A DNA stretch of 6,002 nt from Flavobacteriaceae bacterium (GTDB lineage: Bacteria > Bacteroidota > Bacteroidia > Flavobacteriales > Flavobacteriaceae): assembly GCA_016763595.1 (NCBI GenBank), contig JAESTN010000193.1, positions 1-6,002 of the forward strand. Reading direction: 5' to 3'. The notes below the pieces were generated by a model. It was not told where the DNA came from. It saw only the letters and a list, made by a program, of their open reading frames with translations, and ran no database searches. The translations under genes and the position numbers were made by a program. Shown here in pieces: positions 1-5,063 of this stretch (the first letter of the stretch is position 1; each line of letters opens with the position of its first letter).

Positions 1-92
1 TAGTGTATTCATATCTTCAACAAAACAACGAAATACTTTTCAAAGCAAAAAGAAAAAGTACAGGAACGCCACAAAATGAGGATAAACGTTTT
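1..92. other. Flank with no supported gene
   Basis: No coding region can be supported here. On the plus strand one frame is open from the left edge to a TGA at 77-79, and would read a Lys-rich tail ending YRNATK. On the minus strand an ATG at 12-10 could begin a gene running off the left edge. Neither stretch is long enough to judge, and neither resembles a family I recognise. Confidence 0.4.
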
Positions 93-131
93 AAAAACAA
101 AAAGACCATTTGTCAATTGACAAATGGTCTT
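93..131 (-). terminator. Rho-independent terminator of the lipoprotein gene
   Basis: Positions 102-131 form a perfect 30-bp palindrome (arms AAGACCATTTGTCAA and its complement), giving a long hairpin with a minimal AATT loop. Read on the minus strand the stem is followed at once by a T-rich run, TTTTTGTTTTTAAAA, which is the classic intrinsic terminator layout. It lies about 75 nt past the stop of the lipoprotein gene at 207. On the plus strand the tail is GCATATATA rather than a T run, so it should mainly act on minus-strand transcription. Confidence 0.8.
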
Positions 132-206
132 GCATATATATTTAGAACAAAGCCATGCATTCTCTAAACTGTTTAGCTTTATTTTTTACGTATAGTACTC
201 CTTTAA

Positions 207-809
207 TTATTCAATTACTCTTTCAAATACATACCCGAAAGTATATTCTCCTATATATGTGGCATTTGAAAAAACCGCTCTATCTTCAGTAAGTTCAACC
301 AGTCGATATCCATCTTCAGAACATCTGGTAAACGTCCCCTTGACTCCGTTGCTATTTACCGTGTCTTCAATACTGCAATTTTTTAAAATTAACGTAGTCT
401 CTATCACATTTACACCGTCTGCGTTATACGGAACATATAACAATTTGGCTTCAAAACGCTCTGCTTCACTAAAGCTTGAAAAACACCGTGTGTCTCCTAA
501 TTCAATTTTAACCATTCTAAGGCTTTTGTATGATGTTGGAGTTGAAAAGGTATAGATATCATCTGCTACACAAGCGTCGTTCATTAAATTAGGATGATCT
601 CTGAATTCTTCAGGAAGAATTACTTCGGTTAACTTCCATTTTTTTTCAGTTATTCCATTTAGTTTCGCGAGATCAGATTTTGTAAAATCAGTAACTCTTA
701 TTTTAGCCGATGCTTCCAATTCGTCATCGTTTGATGAGCAACTTACAACTATTAGTAGTAAACAAAAGGAAAAAAATAGTTTTGTGATGTTGTAATTTTT
801 CATAGTCAT
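207..809 (-). CDS. Small secreted lipoprotein, possibly lipocalin-like
   Basis: A 200-residue predicted lipoprotein. The N-terminus is MTMKNYNITK, a hydrophobic helix at about 11-23, then a lipobox IVVSC with the modified Cys at 24. The mature end CSSNDDELE is acidic, which resembles the Bacteroidota signal that sends lipoproteins to the cell surface. The rest (about 50-200) has a pattern seen in Bacteroidota lipocalin-like proteins: LNGITEKKWKLTEV, then NDACVADDIYTFS (Cys80), then further predicted beta strands. Cys80, Cys109, Cys145 and Cys163 would be in an oxidising compartment and could form two disulfides. ATG codons at 809 and 803 both work as starts; MKNYNITK from 803 is the more typical beginning. 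The gene probably stands alone, with a candidate promoter at 870-900 and a strong terminator at 93-131. The gene is real; the lipocalin assignment is tentative and its ligand is unknown. Confidence 0.85.
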   Translation of the reverse strand: MTMKNYNITKLFFSFCLLLIVVSCSSNDDELEASAKIRVTDFTKSDLAKLNGITEKKWKLTEVILPEEFRDHPNLMNDACVADDIYTFSTPTSYKSLRMVKIELGDTRCFSSFSEAERFEAKLLYVPYNADGVNVIETTLILKNCSIEDTVNSNGVKGTFTRCSEDGYRLVELTEDRAVFSNATYIGEYTFGYVFERVIE

Positions 810-836
810 TTTTAATTATAAAGTTTGTTTCTGCTA

Positions 837-888
837 TTTGCAAACCCATATTGGTATCAATTGCAAATTCAATTTTACAATTTGCAAA
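837..888. repeat. Three TTGCAAA-type palindromes, candidate operator array
   Basis: TTTGCAAA occurs at 837-844 and 881-888, and a related site sits between them at 860-868 (AATTGCAAATT core). The TTGCAA centres are at 840.5, 863.5 and 884.5, so they are 23 and 21 bp apart, close to two helical turns. The two right-hand sites also form a 9-bp inverted repeat (861-869 with 879-887). Such phased palindromes upstream of a gene suggest a regulator-binding region for the lipoprotein gene. No binding protein is identified, and AT-rich DNA makes such words fairly common. Confidence 0.4.
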
Positions 889-900
889 TCACATGCCAAA
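870..900 (-). promoter_or_regulatory. Candidate promoter of the lipoprotein gene
   Basis: On the minus strand TTTG (900-897) is followed after 19 nt by TAAAATTG (877-870), which matches the Bacteroidota TAnnTTTG -7 element at 7 of 8 positions with normal spacing. This would start transcription near 863, about 55 nt before the ATG. One TTTGCAAA palindrome lies in the spacer and another near the expected start site. A competing choice is TTTG at 840-837 with a poorer -7 (TATAATTA). Confidence 0.4.
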
Positions 901-936
901 ACTGTTTTATGAGGTCAACTAATTGCGAGTTCCTTT

Positions 937-969
937 ATAAAAGACAGCTAAAAACAACATATATAGCTG
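937..969 (-). terminator. Candidate weak terminator after the MFS gene
   Basis: Read on the minus strand, CAGCTA (969-964) pairs with TAGCTG (950-945) across a 13-nt loop and is followed by TCTTTTAT. It lies 13 nt past the MFS stop codon. The stem is only 6 bp and the T run is broken by a C, so termination may be partial and some transcripts could read on into the lipoprotein gene. Confidence 0.35.
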
Positions 970-981
970 ACATACAGAGCG

Positions 982-2139
982 TCATCTTTTTTCGTAATTT
1001 AATAAATAAATGAATCCAAACATACTAAAAATTGCACAGGCATAAAATGTTAGCGGGATTTTGGTTATTACATCTTGATAATACCATCCAGAAAACAAAG
1101 CTCCTAATCCAATTCCTGCTTCTAAAGCAATGTACATGGTTGCAATGGATTTTCCTTTGGTTAATGAATTGCTCAGGTCAATTGTCCAAGCATTAAGTGT
1201 TGGTGATAAAATACCCATTGCCAAACCATACACGACTGCCCCAATGAGCAAACCATTTTTTGTATCGAGGTATCCTACTAAAAAGAGTGCAAGCATCAAT
1301 ACCAGGAGTCCAATTTTAAGAACAATGATCCTTCCATAGCTATCAGATACTTTTCCTGCCAGGACTCTTACAAAAACGGAAGCTACCGTAAAGGCAATAA
1401 AAAAGCTGCCTTTATTTATAATTCCTAAATGAGCACTCCAATCTGGAATTAAGGTCAAAATAACCCCAAAACCCAAGTAGCTAATAAAAGTTATGAATGC
1501 CGCAGGCAACGCTTCTTTTGCCAAAATATCTGATCTTGATATGTGAAGGGATTGCATTCTAAACTGTTGTTTGTTTTGCAGCGTTTCTTTTACTCGAATT
1601 ACTAAAAGAATAGAGATTAAAGCCATAAATGAAGAACCATAAAACAATAGATTGTAGTTTCCATACAGTTTTATATAACTTCCCAAAGCAGGCCCTAAGG
1701 CCAACCCTGTGCTAAAACACAGCCCTTGAATCCCCATGGCTTCTCCCAATTTGTTTTTGGGGATGATGTCTGAAACATATGCTGCAATAGCTGTTGGACT
1801 AAATCCTGTAGAAAACCCATGTACTAACCGTAAAAACAAAAATCCTGAAACGCTTGTCAATATTGGATAAAACAAACCCGAAATAACACACACAATAGCA
1901 CCAATAATCAACACTGGCTTACGGCCAATAGTATCTGTTAATTTCCCACTAAAAGGTCTAGATAGACCCGCTGTTAATGTAAACAATGCAATGATGAGCC
2001 CTTTGTACTCAGCGCCTCCTAAATTGCTTAAATAGCTTGGTAATTCTGGAATCAACATGTTGTAACTCGCAGAAAAAAACAGTGAACTCAAACAAATAAA
2101 AACAAACTGCCTTGTGTATATTTTTTGACTAGCCACCAT
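982..2139 (-). CDS. MFS transporter, drug:H+ antiporter-like (DHA1 type)
   Basis: A 385-residue inner-membrane major facilitator protein with about 12 hydrophobic helices, the usual size for 12-TM exporters. Between TM2 and TM3 is motif A, GKLTDTIGRK (65-74). Motif B follows in TM4 (RLVHG, Arg104 and Gly108). A motif C-like GLALGPALGS in TM5 (145-154) is typical of proton-driven antiporters. The second half repeats the motif A pattern as GKVSDSYGR (262-270), the internal duplication expected of the family. The frame stays open upstream to an ATG at 2214, but that start would overlap the HD gene by 71 bp and add a basic extension. The ATG at 2139 gives a normal N-terminus (MVASQKIYTRQ) and sits 4 nt after the HD stop, so it is preferred. 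Translational coupling with the HD hydrolase is likely. The substrate cannot be read from the sequence; export of a drug, nucleoside-type compound or metabolite are all possible. Confidence 0.88.
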   Translation of the reverse strand: MVASQKIYTRQFVFICLSSLFFSASYNMLIPELPSYLSNLGGAEYKGLIIALFTLTAGLSRPFSGKLTDTIGRKPVLIIGAIVCVISGLFYPILTSVSGFLFLRLVHGFSTGFSPTAIAAYVSDIIPKNKLGEAMGIQGLCFSTGLALGPALGSYIKLYGNYNLLFYGSSFMALISILLVIRVKETLQNKQQFRMQSLHISRSDILAKEALPAAFITFISYLGFGVILTLIPDWSAHLGIINKGSFFIAFTVASVFVRVLAGKVSDSYGRIIVLKIGLLVLMLALFLVGYLDTKNGLLIGAVVYGLAMGILSPTLNAWTIDLSNSLTKGKSIATMYIALEAGIGLGALFSGWYYQDVITKIPLTFYACAIFSMFGFIYLLNYEKR

Positions 2140-2143
2140 AAAA

Positions 2144-2716
2144 TTAAAGCGTTTTAAAAAGTGTTTCAATTTCATTTTGAGAATACTCCCAAATGGCTTT
2201 AGATCCAAAAGCAACAGGTTTTGTTTTATCTAGCACTTTTTCTTTGGGCACTTTATATTCTCTCCAGGTTCCACCGTTATTAGAAGCATTTTGTAAAATG
2301 GGTTCAAAGCGATCCATGGCTTTTGCGAATTTTGCCTCATTCGTTTCACCACTTTCAAATTCTAGCCACAATGCGATCAATGCTGTTGCTTGCGCTTCGG
2401 GTAACATTCCGAAGATTCTCTTTGCCGCTTTTAGTTCTTCTGCGGTATTATCATGGTTCTTTGTGGTGTCAAAAATAAAAATGTCTCCAGAATCAATTTC
2501 TACAAGATCATGAATCAACACCATTTTTAGTACTTTCAGTACATCAATTTCCACATTGCTATGTTCTACCAATACCAATGTCATCATTGCCAAATGCCAA
2601 CTATGTTCTGCATCATTTTCATGTCGATCACTATTAAATAACCGTGTTTTTCTTTGTATGTATTTTAGTTTATCAATCTCTTTGATAAACGCTATTTGCT
2701 GTAATAATCTATTCAT
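2144..2716 (-). CDS. HD-domain phosphohydrolase, 5'-deoxynucleotidase-like (YfbR/HDDC2 group)
   Basis: A 190-residue soluble HD-superfamily protein. The metal-binding set is visible in order: His38 in DAEHSWH, the His69-Asp70 doublet in VLIHDLVEIDSGD, and Asp135 in KAMDRFEP. Glu73 and Asp78, and an Arg just before the first His (Arg25 in KTRLFN), sit where YfbR-type enzymes keep catalytic and phosphate-binding residues. Known members remove the 5'-phosphate from deoxynucleoside monophosphates using a divalent metal in the cytoplasm. Length and motif spacing fit the family, so it should be active; the true substrate is inferred. It is the first gene of a two-gene operon with the MFS transporter 4 nt downstream, and is divergent from a Crp/Fnr-type regulator. 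The ATG at 2716 is preceded by an AT-rich leader without a Shine-Dalgarno match. Confidence 0.85.
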   Translation of the reverse strand: MNRLLQQIAFIKEIDKLKYIQRKTRLFNSDRHENDAEHSWHLAMMTLVLVEHSNVEIDVLKVLKMVLIHDLVEIDSGDIFIFDTTKNHDNTAEELKAAKRIFGMLPEAQATALIALWLEFESGETNEAKFAKAMDRFEPILQNASNNGGTWREYKVPKEKVLDKTKPVAFGSKAIWEYSQNEIETLFKTL

Positions 2717-2724
2717 TGTATTTA

Positions 2725-2759
2725 CAATTCTAATTTATTGTATAATTTTACACTGCAAA
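2725..2759 (-). promoter_or_regulatory. Weak candidate promoter of the HD hydrolase/MFS operon
   Basis: On the minus strand TTTG (2759-2756) and TAGAATTG (2732-2725; 7 of 8 matches to TAnnTTTG) are separated by 23 nt, at the long end for Bacteroidota promoters. It would give a very short leader before the ATG at 2716, which weakens the case. The TTTG overlaps the AAAGGA repeat at 2757-2762. Confidence 0.25.
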
Positions 2760-2798
2760 GGACAGGGTATCTCCTTTCTTAAAAAAGGACAATTGTCC
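2757..2798. repeat. Overlapping inverted and direct repeats, candidate operator
   Basis: The 95-bp divergent region contains a perfect 12-bp palindrome GGACAATTGTCC (2787-2798), ending 13 nt before the regulator's ATG. Immediately left is an 18-bp palindrome with one mismatched pair, TCCTTTCTT/AAAAAAGGA (2772-2789). AAAGGACA occurs twice as a direct repeat, at 2757-2764 and 2784-2791, and the first copy's AAAGGA also pairs with TCCTTT at 2772-2777. A dimeric regulator such as the adjacent Crp/Fnr protein could bind these. If the region is transcribed they could also form alternative, mutually exclusive hairpins. The binding protein is inferred from position only. Confidence 0.45.
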
Positions 2799-2811
2799 CA
2801 ACTCAAAAAAA

Positions 2812-3378
2812 ATGATTCGAACAGACGTAAACCTCTTAACCTATATTGATACTTTAAGTCAAAAGCATCCTGATTATTTCTTGGTTGAACGCTATCATTC
2901 TAAAGAGGTGATTTTAGAACAAGACAAGCGGTATCAATCTTTATATATTATCAAAAGTGGAATTACAAAGTGTTACCTTTCGGATGAAAATGGAAAAGAA
3001 TTTATTCAAGAGTTTCTAGGGAAAGGGATGGAGTTTGGTGAATTGGAAGTGTTTAGCGGGAATTTAAGTTTCTGTTCTATTGAAGCCATTTCTGATGTGG
3101 ATGTGTATAAAATTTCACACAACCAGTATACTGAATTATTAGAAAACGATCCTGTTTTTAATAGGCTTATACTAAAATCGATGGCCACAAAAATTGGTTA
3201 CAAAGCTCCAAGGCATTCTTTTCAACAATCCTATTCTATTGAAGATAACATTATTAGAATGCACCAAATTTTCCCCAATTTTGAGCAAGTACTTTCTAAA
3301 AAAGACATCGCAAATTATATGGGCATTACCTTACGTAGTTTAAACAGGGCTTTGGTACAACTAGAAAAAGGGAAATAA
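2812..3378 (+). CDS. Crp/Fnr-family transcriptional regulator
   Basis: A 188-residue cytoplasmic DNA-binding protein. Residues about 23-115 form the cyclic-nucleotide-binding-like beta roll (ERYHSKEVILEQ, LYIIKSGITKCYL, FGELEVFSG, CSIEAISDVDVYKIS). Residues about 116-150 are the dimerisation helix region. Residues 161-186 are the helix-turn-helix, LSKKDIANYMGITLRSLNRA, with Arg175 and Arg179 in the recognition helix. The GEL motif is present, but the Arg-Ser-Ala that binds the cAMP phosphate in Crp is replaced by Phe-Cys-Ser, so classical cAMP binding is unlikely; there is no N-terminal Cys cluster for an FNR-type FeS centre. The protein stops just after the recognition helix with almost no wing, which is common for the ~190-residue Bacteroidota members. 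It is divergent from the HD hydrolase/MFS operon and probably controls that operon and itself. The signal it senses is unknown. Confidence 0.88.
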   Translation: MIRTDVNLLTYIDTLSQKHPDYFLVERYHSKEVILEQDKRYQSLYIIKSGITKCYLSDENGKEFIQEFLGKGMEFGELEVFSGNLSFCSIEAISDVDVYKISHNQYTELLENDPVFNRLILKSMATKIGYKAPRHSFQQSYSIEDNIIRMHQIFPNFEQVLSKKDIANYMGITLRSLNRALVQLEKGK

Positions 3379-3397
3379 CCGAAGTCCGCTCCCTTTT
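3361..3397. terminator. Shared terminator hairpin between convergent genes
   Basis: AAAAGGGA (3366-3373) pairs perfectly with TCCCTTTT (3390-3397). On the minus strand the inner part forms a second small stem, GAC/GTT, closing a stable TTCG tetraloop, and the stem is followed by TTTTTCTAG. This suits termination of the serine hydrolase gene, which ends 26 nt upstream at 3423. On the plus strand the stem is followed by a weaker T-rich stretch (TTTTCTCC), and its left arm overlaps the last codons of the Crp/Fnr gene. Confidence 0.55.
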
Positions 3398-3422
3398 CTC
3401 CTATTCCAAACAATGCCTATTC

Positions 3423-4877
3423 TTATGCCTTCAATTTTGCTACCCACGTTTTTGCCGTTTCCATCTCTGGGTCTAAACTGAGTGCTTTTTGATAGTATTC
3501 CAGCGCTTTCTTTCTATCTCCTTTTTTATAATATACTTCTCCCAAAGTGTCCCAATTGTTTGCGTTTTTAGGGAATAGTTCTACATTCAAACGTCCAAAA
3601 ACAAGTGCTTTTTCTAGTTGATTTCTTCGCATATGCATGCCACACATTCTATTTAAATAATACGGGTGGAACAATCCTTTTTTGAATTTTTCTTTTATTT
3701 CTCCGCCTAATTTGTCCAAACTTCCAGTATAGTTTTCTGTGTAATTCAACAATTTTGTTAGGATGTCTATTTTTACTTTTCTAGGCGTATAGGTTTTATC
3801 AAACAACATCTTGTCCACTTCCCAAGCAACTTCTTGAATGTTATTTGTCAATGCATTGGTGGCATATAAAACTGTAATTTTTTCTTCTGGAAACCATCTA
3901 AAGTCGTAAAAGAAAGTTCCATCACTACCATCATGTGCTATCATTTTTGTTTTTCTAGAAGTGTTAAAAATAGCCCATCCGTAGGCGTAATAACTTGTTT
4001 CTCCTTCGTATTCTAAAACATAGGGTGTTGTTAATTTAGTAACTGATGCTTTTGATAATATGGTATTAGAACTCAAAGCTTGGTACCATTTGTACATGTC
4101 TTCTTGGGTAGATTGAATGCCTCCATTTCCTTTTAAACACCAAGAAACTCCGCCATTTTTTTTGTGTTTGTCTATAGCCGTTCCTTTGTCAATTACATTA
4201 TAGGTATATCCATTGGCAATGTTGACATCGCTCCAATTCGGAATTAAATACCCTGTATAGTTCATCCCAGAAGGCTTGAATAAGTTTTCCTGTAGATAGG
4301 CTTCATAGGGTTGTCCTGAAACCAACTCAATAATTCGTGCTAAGATGCTATAGCCAACATTGGTATATTCATGCTTTTTTCCCGACTCAAACAATAATTT
4401 TGAATCCATAACACGTTTAAAATATTCATCAGTTGGAATTTGATCAAAGTCAGATTCTCCAACATCATGTACAAATCCGGCAGTATGGATTAATAACTGG
4501 TGAATGCTGATATTCTGTTTATCTTTGGGAACGTTTTTAAAATAGGTACTGATTAGATCTTCTACCTTTAACTTGCCCTGTTCTTCTAATTTCAAAATGG
4601 CAGCAGCTGTAAATTGTTTTGATACAGACCCCACATCAAAAACGGTGGTTGGTGTATTTTTAATTTTTTTCGATTTGTCTGAATAACCAAAACCTTCATT
4701 CAATAATACCTTTCCCTCTTTTGCAATCAATAAAGCTCCAGACAGGCCTTTTTGTTCACTTTGTTCTAAGTAGTTTTTAATTTTAGTAATTGTTGGATCT
4801 TCTGTGTTTTTAGAGCAGGCAATTAGTATATTGATACATAAGATGCAAATCACTGTCTTTACAATGGTAGTTTTCAT
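3423..4877 (-). CDS. Serine hydrolase (beta-lactamase class C family) lipoprotein with C-terminal TPR
   Basis: A 484-residue exported lipoprotein: hydrophobic signal helix at about 5-20, lipobox LIAC with Cys21, so it should be anchored to a membrane facing the periplasm or outside. Residues about 32-360 are the beta-lactamase/penicillin-binding fold (PF00144 type). The active-site motifs are present in order: SVSK (catalytic Ser84, Lys87), YTN (Tyr171-Asn173) and HDG (His315-Gly317) in place of the KTG box. A Thr replaces the commoner Ser in Y-S-N. The C-terminal part carries at least one clear TPR at about 441-474 (NWDTLGEVYYKKGDRKKALEYYQKAL), probably with a second, weaker one before it (about 408-440). 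Family members act as esterases, D-amino acid peptidases or peptidoglycan-processing enzymes, and few are true beta-lactamases, so the substrate is unknown. It is monocistronic, convergent with the Crp/Fnr gene and divergent from the histidine kinase. Confidence 0.9.
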   Translation of the reverse strand: MKTTIVKTVICILCINILIACSKNTEDPTITKIKNYLEQSEQKGLSGALLIAKEGKVLLNEGFGYSDKSKKIKNTPTTVFDVGSVSKQFTAAAILKLEEQGKLKVEDLISTYFKNVPKDKQNISIHQLLIHTAGFVHDVGESDFDQIPTDEYFKRVMDSKLLFESGKKHEYTNVGYSILARIIELVSGQPYEAYLQENLFKPSGMNYTGYLIPNWSDVNIANGYTYNVIDKGTAIDKHKKNGGVSWCLKGNGGIQSTQEDMYKWYQALSSNTILSKASVTKLTTPYVLEYEGETSYYAYGWAIFNTSRKTKMIAHDGSDGTFFYDFRWFPEEKITVLYATNALTNNIQEVAWEVDKMLFDKTYTPRKVKIDILTKLLNYTENYTGSLDKLGGEIKEKFKKGLFHPYYLNRMCGMHMRRNQLEKALVFGRLNVELFPKNANNWDTLGEVYYKKGDRKKALEYYQKALSLDPEMETAKTWVAKLKA

Positions 4878-4879
4878 AA

Positions 4880-4914
4880 GTTCTTTTATATAAATTCGAA
4901 TACAAAGAAAGAAC
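4880..4914 (-). repeat. Inverted repeat just before the serine hydrolase start
   Basis: GTTCTTT (4880-4886) and AAAGAAC (4908-4914) are perfect inverted repeats with a 21-bp spacer, whose middle is itself a palindrome, ATTCGAAT (4894-4901). On the minus strand the hairpin would end 2 nt before the ATG at 4877. It could be an operator or a leader structure affecting translation; either role is inference. No convincing TAnnTTTG promoter was found for this gene. Confidence 0.3.
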
Positions 4915-4967
4915 AGCCTTTGCTCCCATTTTAAAAGAAGTTACCAAAGCAGTATAAAAAGTTGCAA

Positions 4968-4983
4968 ACCCAATTATTTGGGT
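4968..4983. repeat. ACCCAA/TTGGGT inverted repeat at the kinase promoter
   Basis: A perfect 6-bp inverted repeat, ACCCAA-TTAT-TTGGGT, overlaps the TTTG -33 element of the candidate kinase promoter. Its position suits a regulator site that would affect promoter use. It is directly preceded by TTGC, forming TTGCAAACCCA (4962-4972), a word also found upstream of the lipoprotein gene. Confidence 0.35.
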
Positions 4984-5010
4984 ACACATTTATTTCATCA
5001 CATAAATTTG
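4977..5010 (+). promoter_or_regulatory. Bacteroidota-type promoter of the histidine kinase gene
   Basis: TTTG at 4977-4980 and a perfect TAnnTTTG element, TAAATTTG, at 5003-5010 are separated by 22 nt, within the usual range for the Bacteroidota primary sigma factor. Transcription would begin near 5017, leaving a leader of about 47 nt before the ATG at 5064. This is the best promoter match in the window. Confidence 0.6.
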
Positions 5011-5063
5011 GGGTTTTATACCAATCTTTTTATAGACCCTATTTTATAGCCTATCTTCGCTTT

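Noticed and set aside
2..79. Possible C-terminal tail of a plus-strand gene ending with TGA at 77-79
   Set aside because: Only 25 codons are visible, they are Lys-rich and low in information, and the following palindrome has its T run on the other strand.
164..176. CTAAAC-T-GTTTAG inverted repeat after the lipoprotein gene
   Set aside because: A loop of one base cannot form as a hairpin without losing pairs, and short palindromes like this are expected by chance in AT-rich DNA; the strong terminator at 93-131 explains the region.
825..1013. A 62-codon plus-strand open frame
   Set aside because: It lies across the MFS terminator and the TTTGCAAA region, its translation resembles no protein, and it opposes the genes around it.
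1130..1339. Plus-strand open frame inside the MFS gene
   Set aside because: Antisense shadow of a strongly supported transporter.
2556..2849. A 97-codon plus-strand open frame spanning the divergent region
   Set aside because: It is antisense to the start of the HD gene and runs through the operator repeats into the Crp/Fnr gene out of frame; no recognisable protein pattern.
3423..4877. Calling the serine hydrolase an antibiotic-resistance beta-lactamase
   Set aside because: It has the HDG box and a TPR extension typical of broad serine hydrolases and esterases in this fold, so resistance cannot be claimed.
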